NCBI GenBank assembly: GCA_026874595.1
Contig: CM049314.1
Coordinates: 34,951,229 to 35,015,228 of the forward strand
Length of the DNA: 64,000 nt
Reading direction: 5' to 3'
DNA from: Sipunculus nudus
Lineage: Eukaryota > Annelida > Sipuncula > Golfingiida > Sipunculidae
Shown here piece after piece: positions 1 to 13,194 of the stretch. The translations under genes were made by a program, and so were the position numbers. The stretch's first letter is position 1, and the number at the start of each line of letters is the position of its first letter. The notes under the pieces are model-generated. The model made no database searches, was not told the DNA's origin, and saw nothing but the letters and a program-made list of their open reading frames with translations.

Positions 1-145
1 GAATAATCCAGAAGTACAAACCTGTCTTTTAAGACAGTAAAGGAAATTTCATCATTTTGCCTTTCAAACACAGACAGGGTTCAAACCCTGGCCATCTCAT
101 TCTGTAGTCCAGTGCCTGAACCACTTGGCAACAGCATACCTGAAT
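1..145 (-). mobile_element. tRNA-derived SINE fragment (minus strand)
   Basis: Read on the minus strand, the segment starting near 140 gives TGTTGCCAAGTGGTTCAGGC (A-box-like), then an anticodon-arm-like stretch, then AGGGTTTGAACCCTG (B box with its stem, near 75-90). This is followed by a non-tRNA body reaching the window edge. The layout of A box, B box and unrelated body is that of a tRNA-related SINE rather than a functional tRNA gene. The element is cut by the window start. Confidence 0.5.
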
Positions 146-2640
146 TTCTTCTGGTAATTAGCTGTGTTGGTTCCCTTGATAATTTGGGGCATTGACTATA
201 TTTTGCTTATCATTAGAATATATTTTCCTTACTCCTGATTTTAATTGCTCTTTTTTCCTGATTATTATAAAGTATCCTTTTATATCTCATAATTAATCAT
301 TTACAGAATATTTCTCTTGTAGCATCAGGAGTACTTGTCCCAATCTTTGAATCAGTATCCTGTCTGGCCATGTCCTTCCCAATAATCATTACTGTAGATT
401 CAGAAATATAAGTTGGGATTTTATTTTTCATGAATCAAGATTATCCACAAATTCTACAAGAATCATATGGTCAGAGAATATCTGGACTGCAGCTTGTGGT
501 CGACTTCATCTTTCTAAAAAAAATGTCGAATAACTGGCAAATTTTCAATAAATTAGAAGAATTGTACAAAAAACATGAAATTTTAAGTCCACAATATTAT
601 CTGAATCTACAGTATATATTAACTGTTGTGCCAGTGCTGATCAACTTCCATGGATTTGCTGCCTGAAATTTTAAAGAAATTTTAAAACTAAGGCATTATA
701 GCTATTAAAGCTCATCATAGGTTTCATATTTCAGGAAATAGTATAAACCAGTGAAATAAATTTAAAATGAATACATGAAAATATACTATGTTACAGTATA
801 CAGTACCACAAGACAATTTTAACATATATCCCTTAAAAATTTAAGGTCCTCCCTTAAGATTTAAGTTGCCCACCCATGGGCCACTTGCATCATTTTTCAT
901 TAATCTGTAGCTTTACTGATCACAAATTATTCCATTAGAATAAGTTGATGGGTTCACCTTCCTAAAAGGCCATATAGATAATACAATTTTGAAACATTGA
1001 TGCAGCTGCCTGGATATGATCCCCCGATGGGTCCTCAACTTTGATATCAGGTCAAGCAATATTAGAAAATTGTATTAAATGATCTATGTAGTGTTTTCAG
1101 GAGAGAAATCATTGGCCTGTGTACAAACTCTAGGACTGCTATACCATCCATCACACGATGTCAGCAGACATTTTGGGTAAAGTTTTGGTTCAGGCTGAGG
1201 TCTGCTTATTTCAGATTTAAATCCACACTGTTGTTGGCTACATATACTGGCAGGGTTGAATTTGGGTGATTTTTTAAAAGACTAAGAAAATTAAATTCTA
1301 CTCACATACCAGCACCTTCTGTTAGTTTGTGACTTCTTACCTAGTAGCGGCATCAGTCCAATGTCGTCCAGGTGGTTCTCTGTTGTCCGTCAAACTTTTG
1401 TTATGTCTTCCCACCTTGAGACACTATATGCTTCTGTCCCCTGTCCCTTCCCTCCTCCCTTCATGAGAGCTACTTCGGTTTTTTTTTTCCTTTTCCCGCT
1501 AGATGGCCATTTAACTTTATAAAGATTTCCTACAGTTGTCAACTTTCACTTTTCCATTGTTTCATGTGGCTTCCATTGTCCCTGTCTTGCCATATAGACT
1601 GTCATAACAACAACAACAACAACACAGATTAATTGTAGAAAGGCCTCATGGCCCAATGTACGAATAACATAAGTAACATATAAAAATACATAAGTTTGCC
1701 ATTGTTTTCTGCCAATATGTGTTAAATTATGTTAAAGGATATACATGTCACAGAAAAGAATAGCACTGATAAACACAAATGTAAATTTATAATTACCATT
1801 TTCAATGATATATAAGTTACAGTATTCAGTTTATATATTAATTTAAAGTACTACTTTATGAAATATTATTTTTCTTAAATGTTTTCCTGTCTTACTCTGT
1901 TTAGTTGAAATAAATTAATATATAACTGAATCAGACTGTAACCTGTGATTCAATCTGTATTTTCAAAATCTGGATAAGCCCATATTTAATTTGTGGAAAA
2001 TTCTGTATAAATGATAAAAATTTCTTTCTTAAATCTTTATATCAGGTACACTTGAAAAAAATGTGGGCCTCATCTTCAATTTCATCATTCTCACAATATT
2101 TACAGTCTCATATATACTGGAATATTACTTCTTCTGTCTACCTCAATCTCATAATCATGGTCACTTAGTCAAAAAGACTGTAATACAAGGAGTATATCCA
2201 TTTTCAAGCCTCAGTAGGATGAGCCTTATGGGGGTTTATTTTAACATTTTGTGCAGGTGGACTACATTTGTAGGTCCCTCAGAGTGTAAAACCAGCAATT
2301 ACAATTTGTATTTCTTTCTTTCTTTCTTCTGCCTGGCTGTGTTTGCACTAGATCTCAAAAATGACCTTCGGGTACAGTATTAGCTAAAGGTGAAAGATTT
2401 GCACCTGATATTTATGCATCAGCAGTGGCATAGACTTTGTTATTTATTAAGTATGTGAACACTTATGAACCACTTCTTTTTTTTAAATTTGGTATTTAAA
2501 TTTTTTCTACCAATATCTCAGAAAAGTAGAAAACAAGTGACCTTGACCATCTTCAGAGCCAAAACAGCAGAAATATAAAATTTTTGTGAACCCATAACTT
2601 TTCAAGTATTGAATATTTTGTCCTTAAATCCAATATATGC
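146..2640. other. AT-rich non-coding stretch
   Basis: No exon with both splice signals was seen. It contains a CAA microsatellite near 1605-1626 and, near 870-890, a lone CCCATGGGCCACTTG sequence that matches the tail of the TTTTAGCTCAGCTGA repeat family. Frames such as 430-666 and 2063-2383 are short and AT-driven. Confidence 0.5.
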
Positions 2641-2985
2641 AAGTTTTTAGCTCAGCTGACTTTCAGTCATGCTGGGCTATAGCGATGGGTCTTTGTCCGT
2701 CGTCCTTCCGTCTGTCCGTCCGTCCGGCCGTCCGTCCGTCCGTCCTTTAGCAGGGCACAAATCGTAACCGTAGGGGCTAGGGCCATGAACCCTATGCAGT
2801 CTTAGAGGTTATAAAAAGATCTCCTTGCAAACCTGAAATTAGGTCACTGCGACCTATATTCTCGAAGTTATGGGGTGTGTTTGCACCCCCCAGAAATAAC
2901 TCTTTGAGACAAAATTTTCATCCCAAACCTTCCATCTTTCACATACAGCTCACCTACCAACAGGGGAAGAACCATAATTTTTTTT

Positions 2986-3287
2986 AGGTCAAAAGGTCAA
3001 AGATCAAGGTCACAGGAGCCTCTTCTTTGAAAAGCCTGTGGATGCATTTTAAGCAAACCCTTTCATCCCAATTCTTTGATTTTTCACATATAGCTCACCT
3101 ACTAAGTTGGAGAAGAATCCTATAGATTTTGAGGTCACAAGGTCAAAGGTCAGGGTCACAGGATCCACTTCTTTGAAAAGGTTGTGGACACATTTCAAGC
3201 TAGACTTTTCATTCCAAACCTTCCAGCACTGATATCGCTTCTCTGCCAACAGGGGAAAAGACCTGTAGATTTTGAGGTCAAAGGTCA
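2986..3287 (+). promoter_or_regulatory. Nuclear-receptor-type AGGTCA direct repeats inside a repeat
   Basis: Perfect AGGTCA half-sites occur as a DR2 at 2986-2999 and as DR1 (AGGTCAAAGGTCA) at 3140-3152 and 3275-3287. DR1 is the established binding arrangement for RXR, HNF4 and COUP-TF type receptors. The sites recur because each tandem unit carries them. Occupancy or regulatory function is not shown by sequence. Confidence 0.3.
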
Positions 3288-4329
3288 AGTTCACAGCACC
3301 CACTTCTTGCGTGGAGTCATTTTCAGGCAAACTTTTCAATCTGTACCTTCCATCTGTCATATATGGCTTACCTACCAATAAGGGAAGAAGCCTATTGATG
3401 TTGAGGTCAAAAAGTCAAAGGTCAAGGTCTCAATATTTAATTGTTCTAAATGCTTGTGAGCATATTTCAAGTGTAACTGTTCAACCCAAACCTTCAGTCT
3501 TTCACATATGCCACATCTATGCATCACTCAGTTTGACTCAAACTTCATATTTATGGGTCTTTTTGCTTGAATAAATAACTTATTGATTTAGGGGTCAGCT
3601 GGTCAGCAGGTTAAAGGTTGCAGGTCAAAGTTATTCACCCATTGGTTGCAAAGTAATTACACCAGATTTAAGTGGTTAGTAGTTACCCATCATTTAGAAA
3701 GAATTGAGTTGATATATGGGCAAAAAGCCAAGGTCAGGGATGTTCACAATTACTTATTTTATAGACCATCTCTATTTTTCTTGTATATATAACCATCCCA
3801 CTCCAGCTGGTACATCTCCCTGTGTGGCTGTAATTGTGAGTGACACTGGTGACATATGACTCCCTTTTGTATCAGCCTATTAAGTGATAAGGCTCAGTGA
3901 TAAGTACCTCGTTACTTCATAACAAAAACACTGTTGTCAGAATGCTTCAGCCAGGCATTAAGACTATGAGAGTATAGCATTAAGGTTTAGCTACTGATTT
4001 ATAAGATGATGGGAACATTTTGCAGTTTATTTTATGGAATCCTAGCAATAAACTTAGTTTCCTAGATATCTGAATATTTTAATATATATCACCACATATA
4101 AAAGCAAGTGTTTGTTCTCATAATATGTGGATGTGTACCTTGATTTAGGATGGCTTTTTGTTTCATTTCAAGACTCTTAGTCATGCTTTCTGCATTTCTT
4201 TTCTTTCAGGTTTGGCAGTTTACCTACCCTGCTGACCCCATTGAAAAGCAGAGTGATAATAAAAAATATTGGACTTACACTTTTTACAATTGCATATCTA
4301 TAAATCTGATATGAGGGCCTGGACATGCC

Positions 4330-4590
4330 TTTTGAATTATTTTGGGCATTCATTACTGGATAATTTGCCCCAAGTTTGGTCTCTTATTGGAGAATGTGGG
4401 ATATCAAATGTCATACTTGTCAGAAATCCAATATGTCTGCCAGTTAGCCACCTTAGAAATTCTTTCTTTAGTGCAGTTTCAGTAATTTTTCTTCAATGTT
4501 TGGTCCGATTTAGAGAATGTTTGTTGTCTGATTTCAGACTTGTCAGAAGTCCAATATGGCCACCTGGCAACCATCTTTTAATTCCTTTTG
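4330..4590 (+). repeat. Two-copy imperfect tandem repeat, about 135 bp
   Basis: The text CTTGTCAGAAATCCAATATG near 4418 recurs as CTTGTCAGAAGTCCAATATG near 4549, followed in both by CCA-rich text and an ATTC/TTT stretch. TTGGTCTC/TTGGTCCG and GAGAATGT also recur with the same spacing. It probably belongs to the surrounding composite element. Confidence 0.5.
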
Positions 4591-5090
4591 ATCATATTAT
4601 CTCAAGAACAGTTCAAGTGAATGCAGTTGGATGTATATTTATGTAATCTTGTAAAGGATTGGGTCAAATATTTCTGAATAAATATTACCATCATTTATAA
4701 AAGTGCAGTACAGTTGGCTTGTATTGAATAAAAATTCAAACAGAAGCACCTGTTTCTCAATAATTCTTGCATGTATTTCCTTGATTTTTGCTATATATTT
4801 TGATCTTATATTTGCCCTTTGTGGTGTTCCTTTGAGACTGACAGGTTTCAAGCAAGCTGTTGGAATAGTTCCTGATAGCTTAACAATCATGCATTTTTCT
4901 CAGACCATCAATTCACTGTGTTTTAACCAGACATAGGTGATATATGTTTCTGTTGTCATAGAAAATTTTCAACAAATTGGCAAATTGGTTCTTCAAAATT
5001 TGACTGGAAGTTGTGAATCTCAGTCCATGATGTCACAGGTCATGCTTGGCAGCTGAGCGTCATGACCCATGGGTCACTTGTTTCAATCAA

Positions 5091-7980
5091 GTTCTCAGAT
5101 AAGTTAAAGAAATAATGACATTGATCTAGGTGTTGAAGGTCAAATTTATCTCTTTTCTCAGATTTTGTGTAAACATGAAAACATTTGAAGCACTGCACAA
5201 GCCACAGTCTTTGTTACGTACCTTCTGTATCAGTAATGTCTATGTCACACAGTCGTAGTTTCTTGCGTGCTTCTTCTGATAGTGGATGTTATATTTTTAT
5301 TTCCTTGTGTGTATTGATATAGTCAGCCCAAGAGTAGCAGTGATACATATTTCATTGGGAAATTGTCCACACATGGGTATTAAGGATAATGTTATACCAT
5401 CTTCTCACTGTGGCGTCTGTCTGGGACAGATGTTTTCTTTACAGCCTCGAACCAGTAATGGTATCCTCATTGTATGCTGAGAAATTTTTAAATAAGTGCA
5501 GGATTAGTTTTATCAGGCCTTGTTTTAAGATGATGTGAATTATTAAGATCATCTGTATATATACTATATATGTGCTGCTGTGTATTGAGTGGTTCTTTTT
5601 CACGTCTATGATGTCTATAGTTGTGGTTTGAAGGCAACTTTAGACCGGTGCATGCACTGTTATTGAGATTCATCTGTTCACCCCCTTTAATATTTAAATT
5701 AATTAGAAGTATTAAGATAATTAATATATTTCATTATTAATTCGTGCTCCATTTACAACTGAAAAATTTATAGTAATCTAAACCTTTATGCATTTATGAG
5801 AAAACTAGAAATTGTGATTAATTGAGATATTTTACATTATAACCAAAACTAACTCCATAATTAATGACAAAAATGTTTGAATGTATCAGTTTACCATCTA
5901 ATTTGATAATAATTTCAATAAAGAAGAACAAAATTTTGCTTGGAAATTGCAACTCCCATGCATCTTATATATCATCTTTCAGATGTCATTACTGTAATAA
6001 TAAAACATAAAACAGCATTTGCCATGCGCAGTGCTGAAAGGAAGACTAAAGTCCCAACAGTTCTGATTCATCCCTACAATCCAAAATCTGGATCATTAAA
6101 TGAGGTCTACATTTTATATACAACCTGGTCATGTATCATTCATTCTAGAACTTATTACACTTAACTACTGCTTTCTGTAGCACTGTTTGCTTGGATGTCA
6201 TGCAAAAACTACCAGTGACATCAGTCTTTAGTATAAGATGAAGGTCTCAAAGGTCTATGGACATGCACAATTTCAGCTCAATACATTTTACATTCCTGAG
6301 AAATGTGGTTTTATCACTAAAAAAGACATACAGATGGACACTGTATGGATAGGATTTTAGTTTGCTCCACCAATCTGTGTTAGGCACTAGTTCACATGTA
6401 ACCCTATAATTATGCCAGGTTTCAGAATTATCTGTCAAGGGATCTTAGAGGAATTCTCCTGAATAAAACACTTTTGAGGAACCTGTGTGAAATCATGGTA
6501 TCCACAAAACTCTTTTTGGTCGGATACAATTACCATATTTTAAATGTATCTTTGATAGAGTTATGTTAACATAGTCTTATAACAAAAGATAACACCCGTT
6601 CATTTATAATTAATTGATATGGATTGTATTTCTTGAGCACATTTCCAAAGGGGCTATCAGAGGCTAAATAATTAGCTTTAATCTGTTTATATAAATGTTT
6701 ATACACAATATCACATCCAAATTTAATAACAATGCTTGTTCATGATGTTTTCACAGGTAGATATATCCAAGGATTTTAGAACATGAAAATTTCATGACCT
6801 ATCAAACTGATATTAGTAATGGTGGAAAAAAGAGATTATTAATGATTGCATGTTCCACCAGAATTGTGAAATTGAGTTTAAATCAAATTTTCCTTGTTAT
6901 ATTAATCTTATACTGGTACATCTCCAAACATTTAAAGTAATGTTAATTGTGTTATATTATTTATTTATAAGAATTAGGTGTATTATGAAGTATGAGTTGA
7001 GTTTATTGCAGAGTAATCTCAGGTAATCTTATTACACATATGACTTGCAGAGAAATTTGTCTAAGAAATGTAAGCTCATGAGTTTGAATGTAATGAATCA
7101 TTTATATAAAAAATAATTAATTCAAATAAAAAAAAAGAATTTGCATTCATACACCTATATACATCAGTCTACTATGAATATACAAAAAACAAAGAAAATT
7201 TTCTAAATATATTGTGAAATTTTGTTTGAAGTTTCTCTTTTTTTAAATTTTACTAAACACCATTTACTCATATCTGTAAATATATGTGATTTTCAAACCT
7301 ATCAAAGCAGCTAAATTCAGCATCTCTGCGTGGTAGGAATACTAAGGCTTTGTAATAGGTAGGTTCAAGTGAAGCGCATAATTTCATCACTCATATTCAG
7401 AATCCCTGTAGCATAGACAGTTATTTGAAATAAAGGTGACAGTCTCTGGTTAGAAACCCCATTTCTTCCCACTACACATCAACTGTATGGAGGGCCACTG
7501 GACAGACAATAGTTCGTGCTTATCCCAGACTGAACTGAAGTGGAAATATAATCAATATAAGATCCTTGCCATTGCTGTGTGAACTGATAGTCCGCTTCAT
7601 TTGAGAGAAAGGATGCTATCAAAACCAGCATTACCTCAGCCGGCTTGTCTGAAATGGGAAGTTCGTGGCTGGTTGTGTCGTGCCACTTGGCAATAGGTGG
7701 GTTTTCTTATCCTTTTTAGAGCCTTCTCTGTTGCATGTTAAATAAGGGGTTTGATTTATAAGAGGGTAGGCTCGGCATAATCCGACCCGGATGCTGAGAA
7801 TTTTCACCACTGCTGATCTGGTGTGCTGCTGTACCAGCTGGTGTGTGAGATTTTGTTTCGGGATTATCTTGCAGTTTACGGTTAATGAGGCTTATTGTAA
7901 CACATTCTGATCAATACTGAACAAGGCAACTTGACAGATGCAGGCTCCATCTGGCTGTCACTATACCAATACGCTTCCTG
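5091..7980. other. AT-rich non-coding stretch
   Basis: No convincing exon, RNA gene or element was identified. Open frames here are under 75 codons and have AT-driven composition. The part from about 7320 to 7980 is less AT-rich and appears single-copy within the window. Confidence 0.5.
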
Positions 7981-7982
7981 TA

Positions 7983-8530
7983 AGAGGAATTCCTCTTTCC
8001 TCTGTTGTGAGTCTTAGAGTTCCTCTTCTAAGTGTTGTGGTTATTCACAGGGTATATACAAGGACTTCATTTCAGCCTACTGTTAGGAGGCATTCTACTT
8101 TTACCTGTTATTAGCTGTCACATTCACCTTGTGTATGTTGCTGATATGTGACAGGACTTGTGAGGAAGCAATCACTAGCCTTAAGAAGAATTTTTCTTTT
8201 CTTTTGTTGTGAGTCTTACATTTCCTGTTTTAAGTGTTGTGTTTATTTACAGGGTTAATGCAAGGAACTCATATCAGCCTTCTGTTGTTAGGCATTCTGC
8301 TAATGCATCTGTCATGAGCCATAAAAATCTTGTGTTTGACATAGAAAATTCAGCAGGACTTGTGAGGAATTTGTCTGATCCCTGTTCTCTATATTTATAC
8401 TGTCAGATGTTTCCACTGTCCCGTCACTTAATTGGTAATTAAACCACCTATGAGAAGAATTAATACTTTTTTTCTCTGCTGTGAGACCAAACATTCCTCT
8501 TGCATTTACTCTGCATCTTGTCTCTGTCAC
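7983..8530 (+). repeat. Decayed tandem triplication, period about 200 bp
   Basis: TTGTGAGTCTTA is followed by TTCCTNTTNTAAGTGTTGTG, then by TTATTYACAGGGT and CARGGACTTCAT-like text. This is seen at about 8004-8100 and again at about 8205-8300. Both continue to GGACTTGTGAGGAA (near 8153 and 8356). A third, more diverged start, CTGCTGTGAGACCAAACATTCCTCTT, lies near 8476. Frames crossing this region inherit repeat structure. Confidence 0.55.
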
Positions 8531-9028
8531 AAGGTACAGGTTTCCTGATGTCTCTGTTGTTTGTACTTTATATATAACCATGCTTTCGACATGCATGTAA
8601 CATGCAACATTTGGGTTTGAATGTGCATGCAAAATGGCGGCCCCCATGAAGAGCTTCCAGAAACTGGGAGAAAGTAGCCTGTTAGTGCTTGATAAGGGCA
8701 TGCATGGGGATTGACAAGAAAGTATTTTAGGAAATTGGAGAGAAATTAAATAATCTACCTGCAGAGAGGATAGTGGCAGTGGGCTAAGCTTGCATAGGCA
8801 AATTAAGTTAAGAGCAGCATCACATAAACTTTTTTGGATCATATTCAGATCCTCAATTTACAGTACAGGCTATTACACAGCTCATATTCATGATTTTCTA
8901 ATTTGTTAGAAGTTAGGGTATTTGCAAGATGAAGAATGGCTAATTAAAGTTATTAAATCTTGATTCTCTACCCCCTCCATTAAATAGCACGGTTCCCATT
9001 ATCTCTTAATTAAGAACACAAGAAGGAA

Positions 9029-9045
9029 GGGGGGGGGGGGGGGGT
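9029..9045 (+). repeat. Poly-G tract
   Basis: An uninterrupted run of G, about 15 bases, lies in AT-rich DNA. It is a possible slippage or sequencing-error site and could form G-quadruplex structure. Confidence 0.8.
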
Positions 9046-9059
9046 TATGTGGATAATGT

Positions 9060-10375
9060 GTTCATTGTTAATTATGAGATTTCTCCTATGTTTAATACTT
9101 TTATTTGTTTATTGAAAAAAAATGGACCATATGGTCAGTATAAAATCTGATAAAAAATACAATTTTAATACAAACAATCATATCTCCGGATTAATTCTTT
9201 TATAATTATTAGACATTATGTATCTTCTACAGATGTAAAATAAATAGTTAAATCCTCAATTGTTGTTTCACCCACTTATGTTTCAGCAAATAATAATTAA
9301 TTTTCTTCAAAGGAATAATGTTCTGAATAAAATGTTCAAATGTGGTCAAGCAGATCTGGTGCCTCCCTGCATGACCAGCCATTTTTCTTTCACCTTTGCT
9401 TTTTAGAGTATTTACCAGACAGTATCCAATAAGCAGCTGTTCAATGTATTTCATTTTGCATATGGTGCAGTGATCTTGTCTGCTACCAGTTGTCTTGAAA
9501 TGTTGTAAAAAGTATATTGCATTCTCAAATTTTGTGGAAGATAGCTATATTGTTTCCTTAATCTTAATTGGGTTGACACTTCAGGTTTCTCTTGGCACAT
9601 TTCTTGTTCATAGAGATCTTCCAGTTAAAAATTATTTAAAAAAAAAAGAAAAAAATAGCGAAGTAGAACACAGGTGTTGATACAGCTAGGGTATAGATAT
9701 TAGGTTTTCCTGGTCTATAGGAGATTTGGAATGCTTCGTTGTTCACACATTCGAGTAAATTTCATGAGCAGGTGTTTAAGTTTTCTCAATTTAACATGGG
9801 TTGTCAGTGTTAAATTCCAATTCCAACCTGTTACTCCTTGTTTTACGTAAAACACGGCTGTTGGCTTCAGCTTCTGCATGAGTTATTTCTTATAAGGAAA
9901 TGATGCGGTGCTCAAACATGAGAGGACATGTATTTTGCTACCATTAGACTGCCATGTGTCCAGTGAACTGAACCCCTGGTAGAAAAATGTGATTGGGTTG
10001 GAAATTTGTTGCAAATTGGATGAGGGATGGAGTTCTTTGTCTATCTGTTCTTGTGGTGAGAACTGATCAACTTTTTCATCCGCCATCTTCCATAAACTTA
10101 AACACAAGGGGCTGTGGTTTCACAGACACATGAGCTCTCGGCTGGTTTATCGCCAACTCGTTCGGGGTTCATTAGGCTGTGCCTCAAAAAGTCTGACATC
10201 TTTTATTTAAAGCCTTGTGGATGTAGAGTTTGTGCTTGAACTCATCGGAAGTATTGGAACTTTTACTGGGCTTGCTTGTTTGAATGACTCTTCTGTAAAT
10301 AGAGTATCTTTAGATTATTAGAAACACATCATGAAGACCAGTTTTTAGGCATTCATTCTTTTCACTATAGTCATA
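9060..10375. other. AT-rich non-coding stretch
   Basis: Nothing recognisable was seen beyond short frames of fewer than 75 codons and homopolymer runs. Confidence 0.45.
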
Positions 10376-10480
10376 TTAAGCTTAGCTGACTGAAAGTCAA
10401 CTTAGCTATAGGTATGGCAGTTTGCCCCTCCTCTGCCCATCCAGCAGACCATCACTAAGTGAAAGGTCAATGTCACTGGG
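10376..10480 (+). mobile_element. TTTTAGCTCAGCTGA-family head fragment
   Basis: TTAAGCTTAGCTGACTGAAAGTCAACTTAGCT-like text keeps the hairpin head of the family, followed by TTTGCCCCTCCTCTGCCCATCC and AAAGGTCAATGTCACTGGGGCCC. No matching tail was found close by. Confidence 0.45.
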
Positions 10481-11438
10481 GCCCATCTATCTGCAATTTT
10501 TTTTTTCTGATGATAAAAAAAGTTTGGATTGAAATATTGGTTTCAAACTTTACTTATATGGCTAACTTATAAAGTAAGAACTATTGATTTTTGGGTTATA
10601 AAGCTTATAAAAATATACTTTCTAATGAATTCAGCTGAATGCTAAGACCTATGGTTAGATCCCTTGTTATTAATAGAGTTCAATCCAGGCACATGCATCA
10701 GCAAAATGTGATTATGCCTAACATGAAAGATTTGTCAATGTCAGACTATCTCTGCTTTATACCCCTTTTATTAGCTAATATATTTTCTATCAAGTAATTT
10801 GATATCTTATATAGACTGGTCAAATAAACACCACTGTTTTCTGCTTTCAATCATTTGCATTAAATATATATCTGTACAACAAAATATACAAGTATATTTA
10901 TACTATTGTATGGTCATTTGAAGATGACATTAGCAGCTGCATAGAAATTGATTAGAACAATTAAAGGTGATATCAAAAATGACTTTTAAAAATGTTTTGA
11001 ACTTCAAACTACAATGACAGGATAGAAAGAATTCTGGTGAAGGTAGATTTATTCATAATCATTTTTCATCAGACGTTTTAGGATGATTCATACTTGGGGC
11101 TGGGTATCCGTCAACCCGTTTAGGTATGAAACATATTGCAATATACTTAAAGAAATACCTGATAAGTATTGACAGTTTGCTTAATTTTTCTATATGTATC
11201 AATTTGATTAAAAGCTTTGTGGATAAAGTTTTTTGCTAAACAAATAAAAAAACATGATATATTAATTAGTCTACCATCGATCACACACAGTGGCTTGTCA
11301 TGAAAGCACCAAGAACTGTATACATATTCCTCATAAAGTTTATAATATGGCAATATGTTATCTTGTTTAAATCTTAAAAGGTCAATATAATAAATAAAAA
11401 GCAGCATAAGCTTTAAAAATAACTCAGATTATAGTTAA
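10481..11438. other. AT-rich non-coding stretch
   Basis: No gene or recognisable element was seen. The 86-codon minus-strand frame ending near 11147 has the Phe/Ile/Tyr-rich composition expected by chance. Confidence 0.45.
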
Positions 11439-11588
11439 AATTAGGGTTGTATGACTTGTATCTATATTTGTAATCAGTTTTTGTGTTTCATCGATACAAC
11501 AATACAGCAAGCACACCACATTGGTAACTGTATCGATGTTGCGTATCGATATGTATCAATATATCAGAACATTGATACAGCCCTAATT
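11439..11588. mobile_element. 150-bp inverted-repeat element (MITE-like)
   Basis: The ends are AATTAGGGTTGTAT (11439-11452) and ATACAGCCCTAATT (11575-11588), a 14-bp inverted repeat with one mismatch. The interior is rich in ATCGATAC/GTATCGAT palindromic motifs. No transposase is encoded. A target-site duplication is unclear because the flanks are A/T, so the superfamily is not assigned. Confidence 0.55.
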
Positions 11589-13190
11589 CATATATATATA
11601 TTTGTATTTATCACAAACTAACAGACATTCACTGTATATGATTTCCATAACAGTACACATACCAGGGCTTTTAAGTTTTATTATTTTACTTTAGATCTGA
11701 TTTGCAGAAAATGTAAAAACTCAATTAACAGTTTTTGAAAACAAAATCGCAAACATTTAAGCCCAAATCATTTTTTCATTTTTATCCAAAGTCTGTTGTC
11801 TCTTTGGTCAGACCTTTAATTTGTACAACGAGAATCCATGCATATTATAGCTCCATAAAATAAATCTTTGACAAAAAAATTTTTTAAAAATGTTTTGAAT
11901 ATATATTCCAACAAAATCAAAAGCTGAGAGTCTATGACTTCATTTACATTTGCAGTTCAAGCTGTTGGACAAAAATATGATTTTCACCACTATAACCAAT
12001 TTAGTCTATTAGCGTTGAACTACTTTGAGCCTTATTGTCTCATGTTTGTCAGTTTGACACATCTACAAATGATCTACTAGTGGCAATTAGGTCTCTGTGG
12101 TGCCATTGGCAGAAATTATAGGCTTTAACACACCTCCAGCCATTTTTACACATGCAAGTGGTGTGTATTGTAACTTTTGTAATGTGGGTGGGAATGGGGG
12201 GTTTCATATTTATGTTGGTATATCTTGTGTGACGAGTACAGATAAAAATGGTGTTCTTATTATATCATTCTTAGCAGCTATAGGATGAAATTTAACATAA
12301 TTTATATAGAATTAATGTATCTGTATGAAGAAAGCTGTGTTTCCTTTATATTGTCACTTTTTGTAGAAATTTCTTGAAATATGCATGATTACCAGGAAAT
12401 ATGCTGATTCATCAGTTTCTTGTGTCCTCAAAGTGGTGGTATTTTTTTAAGTTTTGCATTTACAGGAACTCAGTATCAAATAAGGTTTTCTGTTTCAGTC
12501 ACTGTAGAATAACTAAAATTCTTCACTCATGGACACAGTCACATGTATCGGGTACCTCTAACCAGCCGTCAACTTGAATATAATCATTATTTAATATTAT
12601 TAACAAAACAAATCATATTAGGCTTAATTACAGCATTCCTGTCCAACATAGTAAGATCACCAAAACTGAGCACACAAGCAGTGAAAAAAAAAATTAACCC
12701 AATGGTCTGAGTGTAGGTTGCGTTGAAAGCCCTTTATCATTCCAGTAATAGGCTTACATTTTTATCTGTAATCAAACTGGCATTTACCAGTTAAGCTTCA
12801 GCTGAGAATAAAGGTGGTAATCTCTTGGAACTATCGGTTATCATTAAGCTTATTTGAATGTTTATTGGTAATTGATGTAGTCATTTTGATTATAAGCAAA
12901 ACCACTGCTGAGAAAAACATAGTATGAAAGGATACCGGTGAGCCAGATCTTCATATATTATGATTATACAATAATTACATGCAGCTTTGAAGGATTAATC
13001 ATTTGCACTCTTCCCCGTCACAATTGGTTATCTTACACAAGTGGAGTTTTAACTCAATTACCATCAGGATGACCTTAAATGCCAAGTGTAAATAAACTAT
13101 CTGTACAAAATTATGACTTTGATATAAACCTGTATGGAAGAGCACTATATTTAGGGTGCTGGAGTTGTAAGATAAAGTTTGTAGGTTCAA
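11589..13190. other. AT-rich non-coding stretch
   Basis: No exon or mobile element was recognised. There is a short G-rich patch near 12185-12200. Near 13135-13195 a GGTTCAAAT motif follows GAGCACT-like text, but the intervening arms do not form a tRNA. Confidence 0.45.
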
Positions 13191-13194
13191 ATTT

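Larger units (their letters stand above)
2644..5090 (+). mobile_element. Composite TTTTAGCTCAGCTGA-family element with internal tandem repeats
   Basis: The left end reads TTTTTAGCTCAGCTGAC and folds as a hairpin with GTCATGCTGGGCT. It is followed by a CCGT-rich microsatellite (about 2695-2745). From about 2900 to 3560 there are roughly five imperfect copies of a unit near 140 bp, each with CCAAACCTTCCATCTTTCACATA-like text, CACCTACCAACAGGGGAAGA and then AGGTCAAAGGTCAAGGTCAC. A right-end motif, GACCCATGGGTCACTTGTTT, lies at 5068-5087. Whether head and tail belong to one insertion or to nested copies cannot be settled by eye. Internal tandem arrays resemble those of non-autonomous molluscan elements. 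Confidence 0.5.

Noticed and set aside
4210-4314. Acceptor-like TTTCTTTCAG followed by 34 open codons starting VWQFTYPADPIEKQ.
   Set aside because: No donor follows and the reading frame lies inside a composite repeat; the second half becomes Ile/Asn/Tyr-rich, as expected by chance.
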